Numbered from the stretch's first letter, positions 1-6,614 are shown. The stretch: 8,364 nucleotides of DNA from an uncultured cyanobacterium (GCA_903862155.1 CAIOXF010000270.1:1-8364), one strand, 5' to 3'. Notes: a model not told the origin generated them from the letters alone. Made by a program: numbers and translations.

Positions 1-561
1 CGAGCGCTCACCATCCACGGCGCACCGGTGTTCGTAGGCCGCACGGGCTACACGGGCGAAGACGGCTTCGAGCTGCTGCTGGATGCCGAGGCCGGCGTGG
101 CCCTGTGGCAGCAGCTGCTGGCCGAGGGTGTGGCGCCATGCGGCCTCGGTGCCCGCGACACCCTGCGCCTGGAGGCGGCGATGCACCTCTACGGCCATGA
201 GATGGATGAACACACCACCCCCCTGGAGGCCGGGTTGGGCTGGCTGGTGCATCTGGAGATGCCCAAGCCGTTCATCGGCCGCGAGAGGCTCGAGCGGCAG
301 AGCGCCGAAGGCGTGACCCGCCGCTTGGTGGGTCTGAAGCTGCAGGGCCGCGCCATCGCCCGCCACGGCTATCCCGTGCTGCACAACGGCGCCGCCGTGG
401 GGGAGGTCACCAGCGGCACCTGGGCGCCCACGCTGGAGGAGCCGATTGCCCTGGCCTACGTGCCAACGGCCCTGGCCAAGCTCGGCACCGAACTGGCGGT
501 AGAGATCCGCGGCAAGGCCGAGCCGGCCCATGTGGTGAAGCGGCCCTTCTACCGGCGCTGA
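1..561 (+). CDS. gcvT: Glycine cleavage system T protein (aminomethyltransferase), C-terminal half, 5' truncated by window edge
   Basis: The frame is open from base 1 and ends at TGA 559-561, giving 186 residues; the family is usually about 360-375, so about half is visible. Conserved T-protein blocks are present: GRTGYTGEDGFEL near residues 12-24, then GARDTLRLEAAMHLYGHEMD, a PFIGRERL segment, and the C-terminal barrel block GEVTSGTWAPTLEEPIALAYV. The protein transfers the methylene group from the aminomethyl-lipoyl H protein to tetrahydrofolate and releases ammonia, in the cytosolic glycine decarboxylase complex. In cyanobacteria this also serves photorespiratory glycine recycling. The N-terminal part with the catalytic aspartate lies outside the window. 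The first methionine-like codon (GTG 28) is internal and is not the start. A YgfZ-like folate-binding paralogue is less likely because the GARDTLRLEA block matches true GcvT. Confidence 0.95.
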   Translation, partial: RALTIHGAPVFVGRTGYTGEDGFELLLDAEAGVALWQQLLAEGVAPCGLGARDTLRLEAAMHLYGHEMDEHTTPLEAGLGWLVHLEMPKPFIGRERLERQSAEGVTRRLVGLKLQGRAIARHGYPVLHNGAAVGEVTSGTWAPTLEEPIALAYVPTALAKLGTELAVEIRGKAEPAHVVKRPFYRR

Positions 562-583
562 AACTGCATCACCAGAACGCCGT

Positions 584-613
584 GGGAAAATCTCCGATTC
601 GTTTCGGTTTCCC
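584..613 (+). promoter_or_regulatory. Small imperfect hairpin in the gcvT-aspS gap, just before the aspS start
   Basis: GGGAAA at 584-589 can pair with TTTCCC at 608-613. Inside it CCGA 594-597 pairs with TCGG 604-607, leaving a 4-base bulge (590-593) and a 6-base loop. The ATG of aspS follows two bases later. It may be part of the aspS leader or a weak end for the gcvT transcript. There is no T-tract typical of an intrinsic terminator. No convincing -35/-10 pair was seen in the 54-base gap. The function is unknown. Confidence 0.3.
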
Positions 614-615
614 CC

Positions 616-2442
616 ATGCGCAGCCACGGGTGCGGCGATCTGCGCGCTGAGGCCGCCGGTCAGGCGGTTGAGATCTGCGGCTGGGTGGACCGACGCCGCG
701 ACCACGGCGGCGTGATCTTCATCGACCTGCGCGACCGCAGCGGCACCGTGCAGATCACCGTGGACCCCGACCTGGGCGCCGAGGCCTTCGGGGTGGCCGA
801 GCACCTGCGCCACGAAACCGTGATCCAGGTGGCGGGCAAGGTGCGCGAGCGCCCGGCCGAATCGATCAACGACAAGCTGGCCACCGGCCGGGTGGAAGTG
901 CTGGCCAGCACCATCACCGTGCTCAACAGCGTGAAGGGCAACCTGCCGTTCCCGGTGTCGGTGCACGACGAGGAGAACACCCGCGAGGAACTGCGGCTGC
1001 GTCACCGCTATCTGGATCTGCGCCGCGAGCGCATGAACGGCAACCTGCGCCTGCGTGCCCAAACCATCCAGGCCGCCCGCCGCTTCCTCGAAGACCAGGG
1101 CTTCATCGAGGTGGAAACGCCGGTGCTCACCCGCTCCACTCCGGAAGGCGCTCGCGACTACCTGGTGCCCTCCCGCGTCTGCGGCGGTGAGTGGTTCGCC
1201 CTGCCCCAGTCGCCCCAACTGTTCAAGCAGCTGCTGATGGTGGGCGGCATCGAGCGCTACTACCAAGTGGCGCGCTGCTTCCGCGACGAAGACCTGCGCG
1301 CCGACCGCCAGCCGGAATTCACCCAGCTGGACATGGAGATGAGCTTCATGGATCAGGAGCAGATCCTGGAGCTCAACGAGGCCCTGATCGCCACCATCTG
1401 GACAACCGTGAAGGGTGTGGAGCTGCCCCGCCCCTTCCCGCGCCTCACCTGGCATGAGGCCATGGAGCGCTACGGCACCGACCGCCCCGACACCCGCTAC
1501 GGCATGGAGCTGGTGAACGTGTCCGACATCGTGAAGGACATGGGCTTCAAGGTGTTCAGTGGCGCCGTGGCCTCCGGTGGTGCGGTGAAGTGCATCGCCG
1601 TGCCCGGCGGCAACGAGGCCCTCAGCAACGTGCGGATCAAGCCCGGCGGTGATGTGTTCAGCGAGGCCCAGGCGGCCGGTGCCGGCGGCCTGGCCTTCAT
1701 CCGCGTGCGTGAGGGCGGTGAGATCGACACCATCGGCGCCATCAAAGACAACCTCTCCGAGGAGAACAAGGCCGAGCTGCTGAAGCGCACCGGCGCGGAG
1801 CCCGGCACCCTGCTGCTGTTCGGCGCCGGCGACACCGCCACGGTGAACAAGGCCCTGGATCGGGTGCGTCAGTTCCTGGCCCGTGAGCTGGGCCTGGTGA
1901 AGCCCGACCGCGAGAACGACACCTGGAACTTCCTCTGGGTGGTGGACTTCCCGATGTTCGAGTTCAACGCCGACGAGAACCGCCTCGAGGCGCTGCACCA
2001 CCCCTTCTGCGCCCCCAACACCGACGATCTCGGCACCGATTCAGCCGCCTGGGCCGACACCCTGCCCACCGCCCGCGCCCAGGCCTACGACCTGGTGCTC
2101 AACGGCCTGGAGCTGGGCGGCGGCTCGCTGCGCATCCACGACTCGTCCCTGCAGCGCCAGGTGCTGCAAACCATCGGCCTGCCCCTGGAGGAAGCCAACC
2201 AGCAGTTCGGCTTCCTGATGGAAGCCCTCGACATGGGCGCCCCGCCCCACGGCGGCCTGGCCTTCGGTGTGGATCGGATGGTGATGCTGCTGGCCGGCGA
2301 GGAGTCGATCCGCGACACCATTGCTTTCCCGAAAACCCAGCAGGCCCGCTGTCTGATGACCCAGGCCCCTGCCGGCGTGGCACCCAAGCAGCTCGACGAG
2401 CTGCATGTGGCCAGCACCTGGGTGGACGACGCCGAAAGCTGA
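616..2442 (+). CDS. aspS: Aspartyl-tRNA synthetase, bacterial type with GAD insertion; possibly non-discriminating
   Basis: This 608-residue class II synthetase (E. coli is 590) charges tRNA-Asp with aspartate in the cytosol. Domain order: N-terminal OB-fold anticodon-binding domain (about 1-105, with GWVDRRRDHGG at 22-32), class II catalytic core, GAD insertion (about 300-430) and C-terminal core. QSPQ is at 198-201. Motif 2 contains FRDEDLRADRQPEFTQLD with Arg223. Motif 3 contains GGLAFGVDRMVMLL with Arg554. The ATG at 616 gives the usual N-terminus (M-R-S-H-x-C-G), 54 bases after gcvT, although no clear Shine-Dalgarno is visible. His30 and Glu82 occupy the positions that separate non-discriminating Pseudomonas-type AspRS (His, Gly) from discriminating E. 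coli AspRS (Leu, Lys). It may therefore also charge tRNA-Asn for GatCAB; this is inference. Identity is secure. Confidence 0.98.
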   Translation: MRSHGCGDLRAEAAGQAVEICGWVDRRRDHGGVIFIDLRDRSGTVQITVDPDLGAEAFGVAEHLRHETVIQVAGKVRERPAESINDKLATGRVEVLASTITVLNSVKGNLPFPVSVHDEENTREELRLRHRYLDLRRERMNGNLRLRAQTIQAARRFLEDQGFIEVETPVLTRSTPEGARDYLVPSRVCGGEWFALPQSPQLFKQLLMVGGIERYYQVARCFRDEDLRADRQPEFTQLDMEMSFMDQEQILELNEALIATIWTTVKGVELPRPFPRLTWHEAMERYGTDRPDTRYGMELVNVSDIVKDMGFKVFSGAVASGGAVKCIAVPGGNEALSNVRIKPGGDVFSEAQAAGAGGLAFIRVREGGEIDTIGAIKDNLSEENKAELLKRTGAEPGTLLLFGAGDTATVNKALDRVRQFLARELGLVKPDRENDTWNFLWVVDFPMFEFNADENRLEALHHPFCAPNTDDLGTDSAAWADTLPTARAQAYDLVLNGLELGGGSLRIHDSSLQRQVLQTIGLPLEEANQQFGFLMEALDMGAPPHGGLAFGVDRMVMLLAGEESIRDTIAFPKTQQARCLMTQAPAGVAPKQLDELHVASTWVDDAES

Positions 2443-2492
2443 AGCAAAGGCAGGCAAACAACGCTGCGGCAGAGCGGCGGCACAACGCTGCA

Positions 2493-2514
2493 GGGGGTCC
2501 CCCGCGGGACTCCC
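2493..2514 (+). promoter_or_regulatory. GC-rich hairpin abutting the sigma factor GTG start
   Basis: Bases 2493-2501 pair with 2506-2514 (nine pairs, one of them G-T at 2496/2511) around a 4-base CCGC loop. The 3' arm ends at the base before GTG 2515. The only purine-rich ribosome-binding candidate, GGGGG 2493-2497, is inside the 5' arm, so the hairpin would hide it. There is no following T-tract, so a classical aspS terminator is unlikely. A translational-control role is inference. Confidence 0.4.
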
Positions 2515-3459
2515 GTGCCCAGCCCCCTCAGCACCGATCTGGTGCGCCAATACCTCCAGGAGATCGGCCGGGTTCCCCTCCTGGCCGACGACGAAGAACT
2601 GCTGCTGGCCCGGGAGGTGCAGCGCTGCCTGGCCGTGGAAGCCCAACGCGGTGATGGCCAATGGGATGGCTGGACGAGCCGCTGCGGATTGAGCGAGGCG
2701 GAGCTGCGGCTGGTGCTGCACCACGGTCGTCGGGCCCGCTCGCGCATGATCCAGGCCAACCTGCGCCTGGTGGTGGCGGTGGCCAAGAAGTACCAGGGCC
2801 GGGGGGTCGAGCTCCTGGATCTGGTGCAGGAGGGCACCCTCGGGCTGGAGCGCGCCGTGGATCGCTTTGATCCCACGCGGGGCTTCCGGTTCAGCACCTA
2901 CGCCTTTTGGTGGATCCGGCAAGGCATCACCCGGGCCCTCTCCACCCAGAGCCGCACCATTCGGCTACCGGTGCATGTCATGGACAAGCTGAACCGGATC
3001 CGCCGCGCCCAGGCAGCGATGGCCATGCAGCTGGGCCGGATGCCATCGATCGCGGAGATCAGCCGGGAGCTGGAGGTGGAACCCGAATGGATTCGCACCA
3101 CGCTGGATGCGCTGCGGCCCCCGCTGTCGCTGGAGCGGCGGGTGGGCCGGGAGCGCGACACCGAACTCGGTGAGCTGCTGGAAGACCCCCACAGCAACCT
3201 GGACGCCGGGCTGGTGCGCGAGGCACTCCATGCCGATCTGGAGCAGCTCTTGCAACGGCTGAGCGAGCGAGAAGCGGCGGTGATCCGCCAGCGCTTCGGT
3301 CTCGACGACGACCAACCCCGCACCCTCACCGAAATCGGCCAGGGGATGCAGATCTCCCGGGAGCGGGTGCGGCAGCTGGAAGCCCGGGCCCTCGGAAAGC
3401 TCCGCCAACCCCGAAACCGCTGCCAGGTCCGCGACTACCTCAGCAGCCTCGATCGCTGA
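2515..3459 (+). CDS. Group 2 (RpoD-like, non-essential type) sigma-70 factor
   Basis: A 314-residue sigma-70 protein that directs RNA polymerase core to promoters. Region 1.1 is absent. Region 1.2 starts almost at once (DLVRQYLQEIGRVPLL, 8-23). Region 2 spans about 75-150: ANLRLVVAVAKKYQGRG near 80, RFSTYAFWWIRQ at 125-136 (core binding and -10 melting), and the SRTIRLPVHV segment. Region 3 is about 155-235. Region 4.2 carries the -35 helix-turn-helix (TLTEIG 270-275, SRERVRQLE 281-289). Near-identity to principal sigma factors in 2.3-2.4, without region 1.1, marks a group 2 factor; in cyanobacteria these handle stress, dark or nutrient responses. Which picocyanobacterial subtype this is cannot be told here. 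GTG 2515 is the best start because region 1.2 begins seven codons later and no ATG, GTG or TTG lies upstream in frame back to the aspS stop. dps follows after 76 bases. Confidence 0.92.
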   Translation: MPSPLSTDLVRQYLQEIGRVPLLADDEELLLAREVQRCLAVEAQRGDGQWDGWTSRCGLSEAELRLVLHHGRRARSRMIQANLRLVVAVAKKYQGRGVELLDLVQEGTLGLERAVDRFDPTRGFRFSTYAFWWIRQGITRALSTQSRTIRLPVHVMDKLNRIRRAQAAMAMQLGRMPSIAEISRELEVEPEWIRTTLDALRPPLSLERRVGRERDTELGELLEDPHSNLDAGLVREALHADLEQLLQRLSEREAAVIRQRFGLDDDQPRTLTEIGQGMQISRERVRQLEARALGKLRQPRNRCQVRDYLSSLDR

Positions 3460-3475
3460 CCTTGAGAAATCCAAA

Positions 3476-3487
3476 GGGCCCGGGCCC
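3476..3487. repeat. 12-bp perfect GC palindrome between the sigma gene and dps
   Basis: GGGCCCGGGCCC is its own reverse complement. It lies 16 bases after the sigma factor stop and 48 bases before the dps ATG. It could help end the sigma transcript or bind a dimeric regulator of dps, but no T-tract follows and no known operator is recognised. In such GC-rich DNA a palindrome like this may be chance. The rest of the 76-base gap shows no convincing promoter boxes. Confidence 0.3.
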
Positions 3488-3535
3488 AGAACCCCAGCAC
3501 CAGGGCTAAAACGGAGTCACTACGGATAAGCCGCC

Positions 3536-4021
3536 ATGGCCATCACCGCACCCCCGATCGACATCGGCATTCCGGCCGCCCAGCGCGAGCAGATCGCCCA
3601 GGGGCTGGGCCGCGTTCTGGCCGACAGCACCGTGCTCTACGCCAAGACCCACGGCTTCCACTGGAACGTGACCGGACCGATGTTCAACACGCTCCATCTG
3701 ATGTTCATGGAGCAGTACACCGAGCTCTGGACCGCCCTCGATGGGATCGCCGAGCGCATCCGCGCCCTCGGCTTCCCCGCCCCCTACGGCGGCAGCGCTA
3801 TCGGCGGGCTGAGCTCCATCCAGGAATCTGAGGGCGTGCCCGCCGCCATGGCCATGGTGCGCGAGCTGGTGGAGGGCCACGAGGCCGTGGCCCGCACAAT
3901 CCGCTCGGTGTTCAGCCTGGCGGATGAGGCCAACGATCAGCCCACCGCCGACCTGCTCACCCAGCGGCTCCAGATCCACGAGAAGACGGCGTGGATGCTC
4001 AGAAGCCTCTTGGAGGGTTGA
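3536..4021 (+). CDS. dps: Dps/DpsA family ferritin-like iron-storage and DNA-protection protein
   Basis: A 161-residue protein of normal Dps length. Family members form hollow dodecamers that oxidise iron(II) with peroxide and store iron(III), protecting DNA from Fenton chemistry; many bind the nucleoid. The signature KTHGFHWNVTGPMFNTLH (37-54) supplies the first-subunit ferroxidase histidines (His42, His54). LDGIAERIRALG (68-79) supplies the partner-subunit Asp69 and Glu73. Four long helices are evident. Four residues after His54, where most Dps proteins have Asp or Glu (HExxD or HxxFE patterns), this one has Met58, with Glu59 next. There is no lysine-rich N-terminal tail of the E. coli DNA-binding kind. 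ATG 3536 gives the normal N-terminus. The stop codon lies inside a long inverted repeat. It follows the sigma gene on the same strand and may be its target or co-transcribed, which is inference. Confidence 0.95.
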   Translation: MAITAPPIDIGIPAAQREQIAQGLGRVLADSTVLYAKTHGFHWNVTGPMFNTLHLMFMEQYTELWTALDGIAERIRALGFPAPYGGSAIGGLSSIQESEGVPAAMAMVRELVEGHEAVARTIRSVFSLADEANDQPTADLLTQRLQIHEKTAWMLRSLLEG

Positions 4022-4081
4022 TGTGAGTACCTCTCCAGCAGCCGCTGGCGCGACGCTGCTGGAGAGGTACTCACATCAACC
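4016..4081. repeat. Perfect inverted repeat (27-bp arms, 12-base loop) over the dps stop codon
   Basis: Bases 4016-4042 are the exact reverse complement of 4055-4081, with loop 4043-4054. The left arm includes the last dps codons and the TGA at 4019-4021. No mismatch occurs in 27 pairs. Neither side of the hairpin has the T-tract of an intrinsic terminator: the right arm is followed by AAAGGG. It is likely a transcript-end or mRNA-stabilising hairpin for dps, or the scar of an inverted duplication or small mobile repeat. It is much longer and more perfect than an ordinary bacterial terminator stem. Confidence 0.9.
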
Positions 4082-4098
4082 AAAGGGCCGGTGGGGGG

Positions 4099-4245
4099 AG
4101 GCTGGCTATGGGAGCTTGTACCTAGGAACCAGCCTGCAGCGGCGCGGGGAAGCCAGAGGCCGGCCTCGCGCCAGCGGGCTGCGCCGACGGCATCCCCACG
4201 CCGCTGCAGGCTTCAAGGGCCTTGGTCGCGATTGGTAACTTGAAG
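4099..4245 (+). promoter_or_regulatory. Structured region upstream of pyrG with competing stems (candidate leader RNA or small RNA)
   Basis: Three structures fit in 147 bases of the dps-pyrG gap. Stem I: 4099-4105 (AGGCTGG) with 4129-4135, extended inside by 4106-4111 with 4121-4125 around a 9-base loop. Stem II: 14 perfect pairs, 4131-4144 with 4199-4212, then after single mismatches 4146-4150/4193-4197 and 4152-4154/4189-4191. Stem II encloses two small hairpins, 4156-4167 (a 12-base palindrome) and 4168-4184. Stem III: 4211-4217 (CTTCAAG) with 4239-4245. Stems I and II share 4131-4135, and II and III share 4211-4212, so they exclude one another. The pyrG ATG lies 16 bases after stem III. 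This layout suits a leader that switches fold or a stand-alone RNA. No known riboswitch, 6S, SRP or tmRNA signature was recognised, and no clear promoter or T-tract is seen. Function is unproven. Confidence 0.5.
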
Positions 4246-4261
4246 GGTCACCCGAGCCGCC

Positions 4262-5941
4262 ATGAGCAAATTCGTCTTTGTCACCGGCGGTGTGGTGTCG
4301 AGCATCGGCAAAGGCATCGTGGCCGCCAGCCTGGGCCGCCTGCTCAAAAGCCGGGGCTACAGCGTTTCGATCCTGAAACTGGATCCCTACCTGAACGTGG
4401 ACCCGGGCACCATGAGCCCGTTCCAGCACGGTGAGGTGTTCGTTACCGAGGACGGCGCTGAGACCGACCTCGACCTGGGCCACTACGAGCGCTTCACCGA
4501 CACGGCGATGTCACGCCTCAACAGCGTGACCACCGGCTCGATCTACCAGGCGGTGATCAACAAGGAGCGCCGCGGCGACTACAACGGCGGCACCGTGCAG
4601 GTGATCCCACACATCACCGGCGAGATCCGCGAACGCATCCACCGGGTGGCCGCCAACACCGGCGCCGATGTGGTGATCACCGAGATCGGCGGCACCGTGG
4701 GCGACATCGAGTCGCTGCCGTTTCTGGAGGCCATCCGCGAGTTCCGCGGCGACGTGGGCCGCAACGACGCGGCCTATGTGCACGTGACCCTGCTGCCCTA
4801 TATCGGCACGTCCGGCGAACTCAAGACCAAGCCCACCCAGCATTCCGTGAAGGAGCTGCGCTCGATCGGCATCCAGCCCGATGTGCTGGTGTGCCGCAGC
4901 GACCGCTCCATCACCGACGACCTCAAACGCAAGATCGGTGGCTTCTGCGGCGTGCCCGAGCGGGCCGTGATTCAGGCGCTCGATGCCGACAGCATCTATG
5001 CGGTGCCCCTGGCCATGGAGCAGGAGGGGCTCTGCCGCGAAGTGCTCGATGTGCTGCAGCTGCCCCACCACGACACCGACATGGTGAAGTGGTCGGAGCT
5101 CGTCACCAAGCTGCGCAACCCCGGCCCGGCGGTGAAGGTGGCGCTGGTGGGCAAGTACGTGCAGCTGAACGACGCCTACCTCTCGGTGGTGGAGGCCCTG
5201 CGCCACGCCTGCATCGCCCAGGATGCCTCGCTGGATCTGCACTGGATCTGCGCCGAACAGATCGAGAGCCAGGGTGCGGAAGCCCTGCTGAGCGGCATGG
5301 ACGCCGTGGTGGTGCCGGGCGGCTTTGGGAACCGGGGTGTCGACGGCAAGGTGGCCGCCATCCGCTGGGCGCGGGAGCAGCGCGTGCCGTTCCTGGGCCT
5401 CTGCCTCGGCATGCAGTGCGCCGTGATCGAGTGGGCCCGCAACCAAGCCGGTCTGGCCGGCGCCACCAGCGCCGAGCTGGATCCTGAAACCCCCCATCCG
5501 GTGATCCACCTGCTCCCTGAACAGCAGGACGTGGTGGACCTCGGCGGCACGATGCGCCTGGGGGTGTATCCGTGCCGCCTCGCGCCCCATTCCATGGCCC
5601 ACCGCCTCTACGGCGATGAAGTGGTGTACGAACGCCACCGCCACCGCTACGAGTTCAACAACGCCTACCGCAACCTGTTCCTTGAATCGGGTTACGACAT
5701 CAGCGGCACCTCCCCCGACGGCCGCCTCGTGGAACTGATCGAACTCAAGAACCACCCGTTCTTCACTGCCTGCCAGTACCACCCCGAATTCCTCTCCCGG
5801 CCCGGCAAGCCCCATCCACTGTTCCGGGGGTTGATTGAGGCGGCGCAGGAGCGCCTGCCCCGATCACCACAGGAAGCCATCGATCAGTCCAAGGCGTCTT
5901 CGGTCACTGGCCATGGAGCCACAGTCAGTTCTGGCGTTTAA
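4262..5941 (+). CDS. pyrG: CTP synthase (glutamine-hydrolysing)
   Basis: A 559-residue two-domain enzyme (E. coli is 545) that makes CTP from UTP, ATP and glutamine, the last step of pyrimidine nucleotide synthesis. The N-terminal amidoligase domain (about 1-270) opens with the P-loop GGVVSSIGKG (9-18), followed by the LDPYLNVDPGTMSPFQHGEV block and EIGGTVGDIES. A linker leads to the class I glutamine amidotransferase domain (about 290-540): PGGFGNRG oxyanion loop region, nucleophile Cys381 in GLCLGMQ, and His507/Glu509 in CQYHPEF. All key residues are present. ATG 4262 gives the canonical MSKFVFVTGGV start; a weak purine stretch (GAAGGG, 4242-4247) lies 14 bases upstream. The last 25 or so residues are poorly conserved and their codons overlap the start of queE. 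The upstream structured region may control it. Confidence 0.99.
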   Translation: MSKFVFVTGGVVSSIGKGIVAASLGRLLKSRGYSVSILKLDPYLNVDPGTMSPFQHGEVFVTEDGAETDLDLGHYERFTDTAMSRLNSVTTGSIYQAVINKERRGDYNGGTVQVIPHITGEIRERIHRVAANTGADVVITEIGGTVGDIESLPFLEAIREFRGDVGRNDAAYVHVTLLPYIGTSGELKTKPTQHSVKELRSIGIQPDVLVCRSDRSITDDLKRKIGGFCGVPERAVIQALDADSIYAVPLAMEQEGLCREVLDVLQLPHHDTDMVKWSELVTKLRNPGPAVKVALVGKYVQLNDAYLSVVEALRHACIAQDASLDLHWICAEQIESQGAEALLSGMDAVVVPGGFGNRGVDGKVAAIRWAREQRVPFLGLCLGMQCAVIEWARNQAGLAGATSAELDPETPHPVIHLLPEQQDVVDLGGTMRLGVYPCRLAPHSMAHRLYGDEVVYERHRHRYEFNNAYRNLFLESGYDISGTSPDGRLVELIELKNHPFFTACQYHPEFLSRPGKPHPLFRGLIEAAQERLPRSPQEAIDQSKASSVTGHGATVSSGV

Positions 5942-6614
5942 CGCCCCCAACGAAGCGCTGTCAGCAACCCATCTGCCCGTTGTTGAAAACTTCCACTCCC
6001 TTCAAGGGGAGGGAATCCACGCCGGCCGCAGCGCCTTCTTCATCCGGCTGGGGGGCTGCACGGTGGGTTGCAGCTGGTGCGACACCAAGCACTCCTGGCC
6101 AGCAGCAGTCCATCCCCCATGGAGCGTTGGTGAGCTTGCTGAGGAGGCCGCCCACGCCGTGGCCGCCGGAGCCGCTTTCGTGGTGATCACCGGAGGCGAG
6201 CCGCTCCACCACCAGCTCGATGCGCTGTGCCAAGGACTGCGCAACCAGATCACCGCCAACCAAGGCACCACAGTTCCGCTTCACCTGGAAACCAGCGGTG
6301 TGGATCCGTTGAGCGGCACGTTCGACTGGATCACCCTCTCGCCCAAGCGGCACCAGCCACCCACCACCGAACTCCTTGCTGCCTGCAATGAGCTCAAGGT
6401 GGTAGTGCATGGTCGGGAAGACCTGGTCTTCGCACAGGCCATGGGCAAAGCAGCCATGGAGTTGCGCCCAGCCACCTCAGAGCAGAGCCCCGCGCTGCTG
6501 CTCCAACCCGGCCACAACTGCCCGGAGGGCCAGCAGCTGGCCATCGATTTTGTGAAGGCTCACCCGCAGTGGCGCCTCAGCCTGCAGACCCACAAGCTGC
6601 TGGGGGTGCGCTGA
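5913..6614 (+). CDS. queE: 7-carboxy-7-deazaguanine synthase (radical SAM)
   Basis: A 233-residue radical S-adenosylmethionine enzyme that contracts the ring of 6-carboxy-tetrahydropterin to 7-carboxy-7-deazaguanine, the step before QueC in preQ0/queuosine synthesis. Family marks: ENFHSLQGEGIHAGR (25-39) at the N-terminus; the CX3CX2C iron-sulfur motif Cys49, Cys53, Cys56 followed by the QueE-typical DTKHSW; TGGEP at 93-97 for SAM binding; LETSG; and the C-terminal QTHKLLG. ATG 5913 is chosen because it leaves about 24 residues before the conserved block. The frame stays open upstream to 5835, but that would be a deep overlap with pyrG. With this start the overlap with pyrG is 29 bases, suggesting one transcript and coupled translation. 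The stop is 3 bases from the end of the convergent ecotin gene. Confidence 0.96.
   Translation: MEPQSVLAFNAPNEALSATHLPVVENFHSLQGEGIHAGRSAFFIRLGGCTVGCSWCDTKHSWPAAVHPPWSVGELAEEAAHAVAAGAAFVVITGGEPLHHQLDALCQGLRNQITANQGTTVPLHLETSGVDPLSGTFDWITLSPKRHQPPTTELLAACNELKVVVHGREDLVFAQAMGKAAMELRPATSEQSPALLLQPGHNCPEGQQLAIDFVKAHPQWRLSLQTHKLLGVR

Noticed and set aside
2458..2491. Direct repeat ACAACGCTGC at 2458-2467 and 2482-2491 in the aspS-sigma gap
   Set aside because: Only two 10-base copies; too short to separate from chance, and no matching operator is known.
2041..2922. 293-codon open frame on the minus strand across the aspS end and sigma start
   Set aside because: It overlaps two well-supported genes on the opposite strand and its composition is that of an antisense shadow.
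3506..3979. 157-codon minus-strand frame opposite dps
   Set aside because: Antisense shadow of a clear Dps gene, with no family resemblance.
4016..4081. Calling the dps hairpin a classical Rho-independent terminator
   Set aside because: No T-tract follows either arm on its transcribed strand, and the stem is far longer than usual.
3924..4238. 104-codon plus-strand frame from inside dps through the long inverted repeat
   Set aside because: It begins inside dps in another frame, crosses the hairpin and shows no domain; the gap is better explained as structured non-coding sequence.
4511..5815. 434-codon open frame on the minus strand opposite pyrG
   Set aside because: It is the antisense shadow of a secure CTP synthase gene; the protein is low-complexity His/Gly/Val-rich with no recognisable domain, as expected in GC-rich DNA.
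5835..5912. Upstream extension of queE by 26 codons
   Set aside because: It lies wholly inside pyrG, is basic and low-complexity, and is not part of the family; ATG 5913 fits better.
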